Source: Dermatemys mawii
Taxonomy: Eukaryota > Chordata > Testudines > Dermatemydidae
DNA: 64,000 nucleotides
NCBI GenBank assembly: GCA_007922305.1
Contig: ML677366.1
Location: 16,902,338-16,966,337, forward strand
Direction: 5' to 3'
Shown here: positions 48,557 to 59,966 of the stretch, piece after piece
Layout of the letters: each line of letters begins with the position of its first letter
Position numbering within the stretch: the first letter of the stretch is position 1
Position numbers and translations under genes: made by a program
The notes under the pieces: generated by a model
The model's database searches: none
Seen by the model: only the letters and a program-made list of their open reading frames with translations
What the model was told of the DNA's origin: nothing

Positions 48557-48748
48557 CTAGTACTTATGGGTTTTGGTAGGTACAGAGAAGGCTTTACAGC
48601 TATAGAATAGGAGATAAGCTGCAGCAGACTGCACTGAGGACTGTGGAATCTCGCTGACCTGTGCATCATCGAAGCTGTACCAGTTCTGGGTGAGCGTGTG
48701 CTTACAGAATGCCGTATAATGGCCACCATCCAGATAACCAAAATGGTT
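48557..48748 (-). CDS. USP50: USP50 last exon: His/Asp boxes
   Basis: The coding part is 192 nt including TAG (48557-48559). It encodes [40 protein letters not shown] and a short tail ending KTHKY. The His and Asp of the USP triad are present. Acceptor TTTTGTTGTTGTAG. Confidence 0.95.
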   Translation of the reverse strand, partial: NHFGYLDGGHYTAFCKHTLTQNWYSFDDAQVSEIPQSSVQSAAAYLLFYSCKAFSVPTKTHKY

Positions 48749-51700
48749 CTACAACAACAAAATTAAACAAGAGAGAGATCACTTTCAATTTTAGCAAAGC
48801 CTCAAAGCCTGGAATCTGGTGGTCATTTTAATTTGCACTCAGCTATTATAATGATGGGAAGAAATAAGATTCCAGTTAACCTTTACCCCAAAGAAACACT
48901 TGAAATAGGTGGTGCTCTGTGGCAGGAAGAGCCAGTAAATGCTGTCTGGCCAATGATTACATTTTTTTCACCTTGGGAGATCAAACTTACAGCCCAGCTA
49001 GCAGCTCTGACCTGACAATCCATCTCCCTGCAAAACTCACATTGACCAGGCCCAGAAACTGCACATTGTTTATCCACACACAACAGCTGACAGTTCTGCT
49101 CTTGTGTTTAGAAGCTTTCAGGTGGAAACGCTTTCAACCAGAGTGAGGAAAAGAAATAGGGTCCTCGAATGAAGGGCATTTACTAAGAAGCCTGCATCAA
49201 GCATTGGACAAAAGTGTGCAATTAGCTTGAAGGGATCACTGAGCTGTTTTCTCTTTCAATGTTTGCCCTGTATTTAATTATTTCACTGGCTTGACAAAGG
49301 GTCTATCCACACAGGAATTGGCACTCTGTGAGGTACTGCATAATACAATAGTACCATGTTTGAGTACTAAAATAGGTTTGATACAAGTAGTACCAAATTG
49401 TGTTAATCATTGTACAAATCTGTAACACAGTTATAAACCAGTAGTAGTTAAAGAGCAATTTGGCTCCATCTATACAGGCAAGACCAAGTCATGTTATAAC
49501 AGAGTTGGGGACTAGCGTGTTATATTCCATGATGCCCTGATTGTTTAAATTTTATCTGTACAGGCCTGTAACTATAATTCAATTCTGAAAGCCAGAGACT
49601 TTTCAGTCGGGGTACCCTGCCATCTTCCATTAGCCAATGAAAAATGTGTTACTTTTATCAGTAATGGATTAGCTGAGGAGGCATCTCCTAACTCTGAAAT
49701 GCCAGCTGGGCATAAGTCAGTGACGGTTGTATCTGAACCATTTTTTTCCTGTTCTGTAATCTTTGGGTCCTGAGGCACAGATGACTGTTGCCTGTTTGCT
49801 TGCTTAGGACCAAGATTAATTACTGATTTCATTCAAACAAACATTTATAGTATTACCAATAAAGCTAGGATCTAACTTTGCATCAACTTACCACCACAGC
49901 ACACAGGTGGTATTTTGGATTCTTCCAAAAGAGTGGATAAATATAAGGCGAAAGATCCAAGTTGCTTAGTGGATAGTAGATGTTAGTCCCCAGTTTCCTT
50001 TTGTAGCTGCCTTGATAGTCAAACCTGAAAATAAAACACTTTGAGACAGTATTTTCCCACTACAAATGCTTCAGTTATTATAATGCTGCATTTGCTCACC
50101 TTCGCCTGGGCAGTGGGAGGAATAAATAGCTACCACCTGCTCGGCTCTTTGAAACGTAAAGTGATCTCTTAATGCTAAGTAAGTATTCTTGTAAGCAGGT
50201 AGAAAATTACTGCCCCAAATAAAGATTAAATAGACTGCAAGTGCCAGTTTGCAGTAAGAACAAGCAGGTTCTTGCTTTGTGAAATTTCCTTTTATTAAAA
50301 GAAAAGTATTGGGACTGAAAGGAAGGCACCAATGAGCGCACTGTCAATCTGTCACAAGATGTATGCTCAACAGGGGATGCTAAATCCATCTTTAGCAGTA
50401 AAGCTGATTTGGGCCTTTGCCGCACTAACCATGCCAGAGTAATACTAGCTGAGGAGCTAGGGAGAAGAATGGAAGGAGTGCAATGGATACATGGAAGGAG
50501 CAGGAAATGAACACTTCTAAAAAATAATTGACACATGATCAAACTTAACAAGAAGTGCTGGGCACTGAAGTAAGCCAACTATGAAGTTGTAGCCCAAACT
50601 TGCAGATTCCTTGATTTCCTCACCCACCTCCACTGCTGAGGGCAAAATGGCTACGGAACATATAATTTTAAAATCTTGGGCTCTGATGCAATTGTACATC
50701 TCCCCCACTGAGCTTTGTAAAGGAATGGGTAGAGGAATAATGCCCTAACTGCACTGTTGAAGTGGCAGAACACTAGTCTCTATTTTTGTCCATCACAGTA
50801 GTTAATAGCTCTGTAAGTAGCTATCAGGACTAGCATCAGCTGTACTGTAAAATTCCATTTATTAGTGTGATCCAGTTTTACAACAAACACCCTTCTTTCT
50901 TCATTAATTCCACAATTCTATCACTTTCTCCTCAATGACCAGCCCCCTCTCCTTTCAGAATTGCCTCTATTGCAGAGGGAGAAGTAGTGCATAAATGCAC
51001 TGAGTGTACAATTGGATGGACTGAATAAAGTAACACATTCTTTGGGTTTGTCAAGGGTCTGGCTCACATGCTTTTCCTGTTTTGTAACTGTATGTGCAAA
51101 AAAGACTACATGCAATGATTTTCCCTTCCCTCTGAATGCAAGTGGCCTTCCTACATCCCATGTAAATCAGAGGAGACGTAGCTGTCCTACCCGATGCAGT
51201 CTATACCTCTTTAAGTGAAAAATAACCATCTTTGGCGCCTTGCCTATGTTGGCCTTTACAGCAGCATCTTGCTTAGTTCCACAGAAGGAGCAGTGAATTT
51301 GATTGTTCCAGGTCAGTGTGTCTTGTTGGAAGAAACATTCAAGACAGTCCTGTGAAAGGAAAACATATTTGGTAAAACAACCACCACACCTCTGTGTAGA
51401 GAGGTGAATTTCTGACCGGTTAGAGAGGGTGTTTCCATAAGCCTGTTTGCAGAAGTCAACTGGTGCAGTGTTTGGATGCTGCAGAGCCTCATGATTCAGT
51501 AAGGATGTGACATTATGAGTGTACTGGGTTGTAACTAGAGTGGGGCGAGCAGGGCAGCCGCCCATGGCGCACAGTCACCAAGGATGCAAAAATGGGGTGA
51601 CCCACAGGATCTGGCCCAGCAGCATCCGGTTGGAGCCCGGGGCACTGAGGGTCCCTCCTCTCTGTAGGATCGCAGGCTCAGTGACCCCGATGGAGCAGGA

Positions 51701-54700
51701 TCCCCCCAACTAGGACCCTGGTGGAGCGGCAGGCAGGCAAGGCACTGAGTGCCGCTTGTCTCCCGCTGAGCAGTCTCATTGCTCAGTAGCATCGGCTGAA
51801 GCTGCTGCCCTCACTGGGGATTACAAAGGTTAAAGGGGGGAGGGGACGGGCAGGCTCTGAGCAAAGGGTGGAAACTTGACTGTGCGGGAAATGGGGTCAA
51901 ACAGCTGGAGGCAGGGGCAGGAGAGGGACCAAGGAGCCAGGGGTCAGCCCAGGGGTGAGGCAGTGCCAGATGGTGGCAGAGGGCAAAGCACAGCACAGGG
52001 AGGGGCAGAAAAAGGTAACAGTTACCCCAGTGGGATGAGCCACCCGCTCTGTTTGCAAAAATGGGGGAGGGAGGCCAAAGCAACTTCCATGCTGATCTGT
52101 CCATCTAGCCACCATAACCATGGCACTGGCATTGTCTCACACTGAAGCACAGCATAACCGGATTTCACAGTCACCACAGCAACATACTTTCTTCTGGCTC
52201 CACTCTTTGCCTTTGTCTACACTGCAGAGTTTTGTTGGCAAAAGGCAGCTTTTAAAGGCAAACCAGTGGAGGCCTATACACTGCAATGCCACTTTTGGCG
52301 AGAAAACTCTACTGTTTTGCCGACAAAATAAAACCACTTCAATGAGAGCCGTAGAGCGTTTTGAGGCAAAGTTAAAGTGACAAAGCTTCAGTGTAGACAC
52401 TGCGATTCGTTATGTCGACATAACTGGCCTCTCCCAGTATCCCACAATGCCCACTCTGCTCATTGTCTTGAGCTTGGCTGCCCTACACTGGAACCTTGAC
52501 ACTCCGCAGCCTGGAGAGCTCATAGAGCTGCTGAAGCTGCTGCTCCCACTCCCGGCAGCTGAGGAGGCTGTGGGAGAACTGGGCGGGAATCACAGAACCA
52601 TTAATGTGGAAAGCAGGTAGGCAGAACAGGCTGCTGCTGCAGGGGGCGGGTTAGGGGGTGGAGATACTGCTCAAGCTGCTGTCTGAACTTAAAGTGACAG
52701 CATGCCATGTAAACGCACACTTCTCCAATATACATCGTCTCTCTCTCATATCACTCCCCGCAACACACACTCCCCCCTCACACACACATTGCCATTGAAA
52801 AGTGGCTGGCAATCTACTAGGATGCCCCTGGAACAATGTGATTGAGAAACTGCATTGTGTGATGCTGTACCTGCCCCATGAGGCATTGCAAACCCTTCCC
52901 AAAGCATCCTGCAGCCAGTTGCACAGTGGGATAACTACCCACAGTGCACTGCTGTCTGTGTCATTGCAAGAACTGCTAGTGCAGATGCGCTCTGCCGACA
53001 CAAGGAGCATAGTGTGGACATACACTAGTGGTTTATTTAAAGGGCCTTAATTAAACATTTGTCAACAAAACTCTGCAGTGTAGAAAAAGCCCTAGGTGTG
53101 TCACCTCACCTGGCCAGAAGTCAAATGTCAGAACCAGAGAGTTAGAAGGGATCACAAGGGTCATCTAGTCTAACCCTCTGCCAAGATGCAGGATGAGTCA
53201 TGACTCTTATAAGCTGTCACAACAGCGCTTCTCCAACTGAATGATACTTCCCACACTGGCCTTATACAAACAAGCCATGTTGCTATAATCCTGCACCTTT
53301 AAAGGGGCATAATCACAATTTGCTTCGCAGGATTCAGCAGGAGAAATGATCAAGTATAAGTCAACCATAATATTATACCAGGAAGCAAACAATAATCAAC
53401 ACTCTTCTTAGAAAAATAAAATCACAATGCAAAAGGTAAAAGACAGAAATCATACAAACCCTACTCCCCCACCCCACCCCATTGCTGTTTTTCTTATATA
53501 AAGGCCAGAAAAAGAATGGCTTCTGCTTATACAGAGTCAGACGCTATGGTGGTAATTTGAATGCTAGATAATCCACCCTCAGGGTAAATTTATTCTTTGT
53601 TTACTTTTAAGTCCCTTTTATTCTCCACTGAGAGAGATGGCTGTTTATTCTAGCCACAATCTCATTGTGGGATGGAAAACCATCAGTATCACTTTTTTTT
53701 TATGAACAGAAATGCAGTTGTATGTCTTTCTGAATATGTTTTATGCCATTAAGTCATAGCAGTATCCAGATTTATGTTACAGCTATTTTCAGTCCATTTT
53801 TTCTTCAGTACCTATCGAGTTTACTTCTTAAAGGTTATATAGGAGAATACAACAGAGATGTTAAAGGATTGTGTGAACATTAATGTGGCACCTAAAAGAA
53901 TCATACAGTAGCTTTTATTGTCTACATATTGTACCAATATGCAAAAATAAATGCATTATCATTACTCTATAATATCCTAATTCATACCAGCTAAAAAAAA
54001 TACCAAACCAGTAAGGGGCATAAATATGTGTCCTCACCCAAAGTGCCAAAATGCCTAGGTACAGCTCTGTGAGTGCACTCAGAATACAAAGCAGCTAAAT
54101 TTAACGTGTTTTCCTCTAAGGAAGCATTTTGAGAAGTGAGAATTTAAAAGAATACGCCTCACGGTTGCTTTCTATACAACACAAAATAAAATAGACATTT
54201 TTCTGGCCATCCCTCAATCCACAGCAATTCAGGGGCATTTCCAAACAATATAATCAATACCATTAACAGCCAAAAGGACAATGTAAGTCTGACCTAGCAT
54301 CTCCTCCAGGCCTAGGGCCAAATTCTCTACTGAAAAGAATGTGTCTCTTTTAGCTGATGCCCTGGACCAGGCATGTGCTGGGAACATACTTCCTTAAGAT
54401 GGTCTGTTAACATAAAACCTTTCACCCCTGTGCTGAGCAGAGTCCACCAAACACTGGGAGGAGCTTTTAGAAATCCTACCTGCAGAGAACATGCACTCTC
54501 GGAAGGGATGGGAAGAGAGAGAACTGTGAAGACCTCGTTCTTATCGGTGGTGGTGTGGCACGCCAGGCATGTAATGTCATAACTAAGCTGCCCCTCAAAT
54601 AGCTGGGTGATGATCGATGTTTCACTGCCAGTTCCCCTATCTTCCCTAGAAGTCGATGTGTTCCCATAGCTTCTCTTTTTGTATGACTGTAAGAAAAACC

Positions 54701-57700
54701 AAACTACTGACACCAAGCCTTACAAAAACTTCTAAACATACTTTGTGCTGGTTGTCAAGGAAGCACACATGATCCCAGGACGCAGTAAAAAGATATTATT
54801 TACAATAATCCATTATTTATTCTGCTTCTTTATACAACATTGCTTTCCATATTTATAAGTAGATCCTTAGTTGAATAGTGATTCATGAATAAAAGCATCA
54901 CTGTTGAGTTCACTCTGACTCATAGGGAGAGATTAGTTAAACTGTGAGAATTCAGTTAACAAATTCCAATGTTTTCTTGAGTTTTAGCATGAAGTTGTTC
55001 TGAAAAGCCAAACCAGAAGTTTATTAGTCTTATGTTTAAAAAACTCTTCAGTCATTCATTCAGGAAGCAGAAGCTAGATCAGCCGCACAACACAAATAAT
55101 TAACGTTGAGTTCAACAGTTCATGAAGAGTTTATAGACAGAAAATTATTCTTTAGAACTTCTAGCAAATACTTACAAATGAGAAAATACCTTCCTGAAAA
55201 GAGGACTGGGTTTGGAAAGGATGAGCTAATCAAGAAAAGGGGAATATTCGTAATGAATCCTATTTGAAATGTATGGTTCAACCAGCATAATTTATCAGCA
55301 CCTCCAGCCATCAGCCCATCGCCGTTTGAAGCATTTATTTGGCCAAGTCGTAAGCATGCACTTAACGTCGCACACTGAGTAGCTCCTCTGACATCAGTAG
55401 GGTTACTCACGGTTCATAGAGTTGATAGGGTGATCAGATGTCCTGATGTTATAGGGACAGTCCCAATTTTTGGGTCTTTTTCTTATATATCCTCCTATTA
55501 TATTATATATTATATATTATATAAGAACCAGGTGGTTCAGGGGAGCAGTTAGGGGAGCAGTTGGATGGGGTGAGGCGGTCAGGAGACACGGAGCAGGGAG
55601 AGGTTGTGTAGGAGGTGGGTCTCAGGGGGGCATTTAGGCGCAGGGAGGGTCCCTGGAGGGGGCAGTTGGGACAAGGAGCGGTGGGGGGGCGGTTGGATGA
55701 GTCAGGGATTCTGAGGGAGGCAGTCAGGGGGCAGATAGGAGTGGGGCCTAGGCTGTTTGGGGAGGCACAGCCTTCCCTACCCACCCTCCATACAGTTTTG
55801 CAACCATGATGTGGCTATTGGGCCAAAAAGCTTGCCCACCATGATATGGAGGGAGAGAAGAGACAATTATTGTATCCATGCTCTGCAGTAATGAGCTGCA
55901 GAGAGGAGACAGATGTGCACTGACATTTCACAGCCCCAGAAGGCCATAACTGCAGTCTTACCTTCTTAAGAGCCTCGTGTAATTCGTTCAGTACATAAAT
56001 CAGAAACTCCTGGGCGTCCTGCTGAGTCTTCTTGGTAAAAGCCGGGCACAAGTCACCGATGACTGAACGAAACACCTCTGGTGAGATGCACTCAAACTCT
56101 CCCAGCCACATATCAGCCATCAGATAGGCAAAGGCGGTAGCAACCTCACCATTTTCCCTGAAGTAGAATAAAAGGGAGCTTTAGTTGGAGTGCAAAGATG
56201 TAGCGGCTTGTGCTTAAAACGTGAACACAAAAAGCAACCTAAATGGGCAGAGGAAACATTTTGAGGAGTCCATAGCCACCATGCAGACTCTGTTTGTGGA
56301 AGGGTCATACTCACAATAGGCTATTTCAGTCTACAGACTAGGAGTACTCTTGGATTCCTTGCTAACGCTAAGCGCTCACTTAGCAGCATCCATGAGTAAA
56401 GCTTTCTATCATCTGGTTCCATCCTCTGCTGGTGAATGACCTTACCTCAGTTATTGATGCCTTGGTCCCTTCTTAGCTGGACTACAGCAATGCAACATAC
56501 CTGGGCATGAAGTCTTCAGCACTTGGGAAACTCCGGTTAGTGCAGAATACTGCAGCCGTTCTCCTCATTAACACAGGCTAATGCAAGCACCTCAGCCTTG
56601 CCCTCCGCAAGCACCTCTACACTGGTTTTCCATAGCATATCAAATCAAATATAAGGTCTCGATCTTTGTCCTCTCAGTGCTTCATAGCCTGGGCCCAGAA
56701 TATCTGAAAGATTATCTAAAGCTCTGGGACCAAGACCCTGGTCTACGACTTCCCTCTTTTGGTACAACAGAACCCTCCACAGGAGAAGGGAAAGCTCATT
56801 TGGGCAGGAGACAGAACTTTCTCTGGGGCCAGACTAAGACTGTGAAACGACTTCCCCAAGAATCATCGTAAACCTCACCACCTTCCAAAGCTCCAGGTGT
56901 AAGTTGCATTGCTTTGTCCATGCCGTCTCTAACATAAATACAAATAGCACGTATATTCAAACCAAACCAACTGCCTCCAACAAATACACAGGTAAATAAA
57001 CAAAGGGAACACAATGCCCTGCGCATGTTTCACCCCAGTGGCGGGATGAGAGAACAAATAGGTGACATGTTAGTCGTATTGCTTACTGCACCACAGGCAG
57101 GCGCTCAGATCCTACAAGTGTGGTAGAAGAGCCCACACAGACAGAAAAGAGGGAATTCAGAGAGAAGCCAGAAGGTGAACGTTGGTTAGGAAATGAGGAA
57201 GAAGCAGAGCTGGTGGGTGGGGCCTGGGAAGTCAGAGCAACGTCTCCTGCTTTTGGTTTCCTTGCACAGATGAGTATTTCTGAGCTTTCTAACACCAGGC
57301 TCCAATTGAAACGTCATTTCTTTTGGAAAAACTTGCAAGACTGAGATGGAAAAATACATTCCAAATGCGTTGCTTGTAAGCTGCCTGGTACTGACACAGT
57401 CTTTTTGTTCTGTGTGTGTACAGCACAATGGGTTCCCAGTCCACAACTGGGGCTCATATGAGCTACTGCAATTAAAATAATGAATAGTAATAATAAACCA
57501 GAAAGTAAATACATCCACTTACTTGTGTAAAGACGTTACATACTTCCCTGAGAGAAAATGCTCCACCAATGGGGATATACTGCAGAGGCACTGCAAAACT
57601 GCATTCATGTAGCAAGTGTTGCCCAAGTTACGCAGGCCAGTGAGTCCTTGGTATGGTTGAATTGTCTCACCATTGGATTCCTCACTAGAATCCTTCGCAT

Positions 57701-57723
57701 GCTCCAGGTGCACAGTTTCAGAA
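48557..57723 (-). CDS. USP50: USP50, USP8-related ubiquitin-specific protease, N-terminus incomplete
   Basis: Six exons encode about 356 residues of a stand-alone USP catalytic domain, closest to USP8 and equivalent to mammalian USP50 by sequence and position (tail to tail with USP8). The exons carry [20 protein letters not shown] (Cys box), [17 protein letters not shown], two CxxC pairs (CLAC, CSFC), FHLKRF and [10 protein letters not shown] with a following [11 protein letters not shown]. There is no frameshift or stop. The exon with the start codon is not identified: the first exon listed begins in phase 2 and has no in-frame ATG before the Cys box. Human USP50 is listed as lacking peptidase activity; this copy looks structurally complete, which does not prove activity. 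Confidence 0.93.
49892..50024 (-). CDS. USP50: USP50 penultimate exon
   Basis: Exon of 133 nt encoding [20 protein letters not shown] and [20 protein letters not shown], then CAVV. Same length and phases as USP8 exon 19. Acceptor ends TATTTTCAG; donor GTG|GTAAGT. Confidence 0.95.
51207..51349 (-). CDS. USP50: USP50 second zinc-ribbon exon
   Basis: Exon of 143 nt encoding [40 protein letters not shown] and MVIFHLKR. The CSFC pair completes the zinc site. Same length and phases as USP8 exon 18. Donor AGAG|GTATAG. Confidence 0.95.
52209..53091. mobile_element. 883-bp DNA element with 36-bp terminal inverted repeats
   Basis: The left end GCCTTTGTCTACACTGCAGA and the reverse complement of the right end GGCTTTTTCTACACTGCAGA agree over 36 bases with three mismatches (both continue GTTTTGTTG). 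The interior lacks transposase. It sits in a USP50 intron. No clear target-site duplication was found, so the superfamily is open. Confidence 0.65.
53115..53225 (+). mobile_element. CR1-related fragment
   Basis: AGAGTTAGAAGGGATCACAA, GGGTCATCTAGTCTAACCCT and TGCCAAGATGCAGGATGAGT match a conserved part of sauropsid CR1 3' regions. Short and decayed. Confidence 0.5.
54480..54686 (-). CDS. USP50: USP50 first zinc-ribbon exon
   Basis: Exon of 207 nt encoding [20 protein letters not shown], a variable linker, then [20 protein letters not shown] and [20 protein letters not shown]. The CLAC pair corresponds to USP8 Cys929/932. Acceptor TTTTTCTTACAG, donor CAG|GTAGGA. Confidence 0.94.
55428..55841. 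mobile_element. Composite: MITE left end, TA-rich tract, hAT 3' half
   Basis: From 55428, after a TA, GGGTGATCAGATGTCCTGAT and AGTCCCAATTTTTGGG match the left part of the MITE at 14631/59852. The match stops near 55495 in a TATAT tract. From about 55530 a G-rich array ends in GTTTGGGGAGGCACAGCC and GGGCCAAAAAGCTTGCCCAC, matching the 3' half of the hAT element at 4372-5095. This looks like one insertion into another, with loss at the junction. Confidence 0.6.
55962..56157 (-). CDS. USP50: USP50 QQD-box exon
   Basis: Exon of 196 nt encoding [20 protein letters not shown] and [20 protein letters not shown], then HEALKK. Acceptor TTATTCTACTTCAG, donor AAG|GTAAGA. The phases match USP8 exon 16 (211 nt). 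Confidence 0.94.
56320..56960 (+). mobile_element. L2-like LINE fragment (reverse-transcriptase C-terminal part)
   Basis: The plus strand reads in broken frames as LDYSNAT-type (CTGGACTACAGCAATGCAAC), then [22 protein letters not shown] and [20 protein letters not shown], with stops between. This order (a leader with Asp-Tyr-Cys/Ser-Asn, LVQNAAA, then a hydrophobic FKALHGLAPxYL-like block) is typical of L2/Rex-type LINEs near the 3' end. Confidence 0.55.
57523..57723 (-). CDS. USP50: USP50 Cys-box exon
   Basis: Exon of 201 nt. Acceptor TTTTCTTCTTGTTGGAAATGCAG, shortened: a pyrimidine run ending GGAAATGCAG; donor CAA|GTAAGT. It encodes an acidic N-terminal stretch ([20 protein letters not shown]) and then [12 protein letters not shown]. 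The catalytic Cys codon is at 57612-57614. It exits in phase 2, as the USP8 counterpart does. The acceptor position is inferred from phase and could be off. Confidence 0.88.
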
Positions 57724-59851
57724 CTGCATTTCCAACAAGAAGAAAATCCAAAATTATATTGTTGTCACTTAAAATGCAACAGCCTCTTTATTGTCACATT
57801 CAAACTGGCCTTATCGCAAAGAAAGCCATTTCCTCTGCGTCAAGCTCTCTTTTGCAAGAATACTCAGTCATAGTCATAACTGTGATTTATTTATTGAATC
57901 TAATAATAGCACCATATGTCCACTGATCACATGCAAAATAAAACTGACATTCAGAGCAAGTCAGAGTAGTTGCTACTAAATGTATTGGACAGAACAGTAC
58001 TGAATGTTCTGCTAAAAAATTAACACTTAGCTGGGGAACAAGCCTATACTTACGATGTCTTTGTCTTCTTGGAATATTAATTTGGGATTTTAGTGAGCCA
58101 ACTTAGGTTGGAAGGGATTCTGCTAATTAGTTTGCAGTTATCTGTTTTACTTGCCATTACTCACAACCTTGCAAACCCTCTGTTCCTGAAGGTCCCACTG
58201 ACTTTACTAGGAGTTTGCAGGAGACTTGAAGGCTCTAGCACCCTGCTAGAAATCTGGAAATACAATTTTTCATACCAATTTTTCCCTCTGCTTTGGCGGA
58301 TGGATAGACATTTCCCCATGTGATTCCAGTGTAACTAGGAATTGGCGTTTTAGAGTTTGTTTTTTTGTTGTTGTTGTTTTGGGGTATTTCTTTGTTGGGG
58401 CACCAGTGTTACTAATTACGAGCCCTATTCAGTGAGGGCTCGATTACCTGCCGGGCAGTACTGACTGCGCCTTTCAGGATTGGGCCCATGTCAGCACAGA
58501 GGGTGGCAGCAGGGCTTGCCGCTACCGTCTGTCTGCTCCACATCTCTCCCACCAGGTCATCCTAGCCCCTGAATTCCACATGCAGTGCCCTGGTCCATGT
58601 TTCTTGCCTCTGCTTACTTGTCTCTATCCCTGTTCCCTGCCCAGTTTCACATGCGTCTCTGGCCGCTAAGCACACCCAGCACCGTGGGTTGGGTTGGATA
58701 TGGCTGATCAGGGCAAGCAGGCAGAAACAGGAGGGGAAAGAGCAAAGCCATCATTAATGAGGGATGTGCTGACTTGGACCTCACAACATTCAGGGCAGAG
58801 TTTAAAAAAAGCAGTGTTGGTGGAACAGGACTACAGCTATTTCCATTTCAACCCAGCTAGATACACACAGCACTTGTGTCCGTTCGGCAGAGGTGGAAAA
58901 GTCTGGCCCGCCTCCTCAGCCAAATACCAGTGGGATGCCCCAGCCGGCCTTATTTCCTCCCCTTTCCACACACTCAAAATGAGAGGAGTCATTTGCTAGA
59001 GCAACTCAGTCAGTTCACACAAAAGGTAAAGTAGAAGCACTCAGACATTACCAACCTGGGAGGACGTGTGGGTCGCGCTAGGAAGTGCCTAGATCGGATG
59101 TAAGGAAAGACAGGTCAGCAGCAAATACTTGCAGGTGTGAAAACGTGAAAATATAGGGTCCGTGTTTGGCCTATTCTATAATTGAGGAGAGGCGATGTTG
59201 GAGAATTGCATTAGAGCCAAAAATGTCTGATGTGAGGGGTACTTCCACAGAAAAGAAAAACAATTCTCCTCTCTGCTTTCAGAGCGAAATTGAGTCCCTT
59301 CTGGTTAAAGTGCTAGGGGCTAAGGCCAGAAGGGCCCATTGTGTTAATCTTGTCTGGCCTCCTATATCACACAGGGCATTGAGCTTCCTCAGAATAATTC
59401 CTACAGCAGCTCTTTTGGACGCACATCCAAGCTTGATTTAAAACTCACCAGTGGTGGAGAATCTACGCAACCCTTCACAATGAAACCAACAACAAGTGCA
59501 GCAACTGGTGTTAAGAATGCAGCAGATGAAGGAGACTGAGATGGTGGCTAGGGTTGCCAACTTTCTAATAGCATAGAACTGAACACTCCTGCCCCACCCC
59601 TGAGGCCCTGCCCCTTCTTTGAGGTTCCGCCCACCGCTCCCTGACTGGAGGTGTGGGATCTGGGATGAGGGGTTTGGGGTGTGGGAAAGGGCTCCAGACT
59701 GGGGAAGAGGCAGGGGTGAAAGTACCACAGACAATTTACTAAATTGGGGCCCGGTGGAAAGGGCGGGGCTGGGAGGTGTCAGCCTTCCCATCCGCGCTGC
59801 CTGGCCAGTGCTTCCTGGGGCTCTGGTGGCAATTTAAAAGGGACGGTGGTA

Positions 59852-59966
59852 GGGTGACCAGCTGTCCCAATTTTATAGGGATAGTCCTGATATTTGAGGC
59901 TTTTTCTTATTTAGAAACTTATTACCCCCCGCATCGTGATTTTTCTCACTTACTATCTGGTCACCT
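59852..59966. mobile_element. 115-bp MITE with TA target duplication
   Basis: The ends GGGTGACCAG and CTGGTCACCT are inverted repeats flanked by TA. The interior carries TCCCAATTTTATAGGG and GGCTTTTTCTTAT. Same family as 14631-14749. Confidence 0.65.

Noticed and set aside
48499..48741. 80-codon minus-strand frame over the last USP50 exon
   Set aside because: It is an out-of-frame shadow. The real frame in this exon encodes [10 protein letters not shown] and [11 protein letters not shown].
57519..57713. An initiation site at GTG 57711-57713 for USP50
   Set aside because: A GTG start is not expected for a vertebrate nuclear gene. The exon is open further upstream to a plausible acceptor, so the start codon belongs to an upstream exon.
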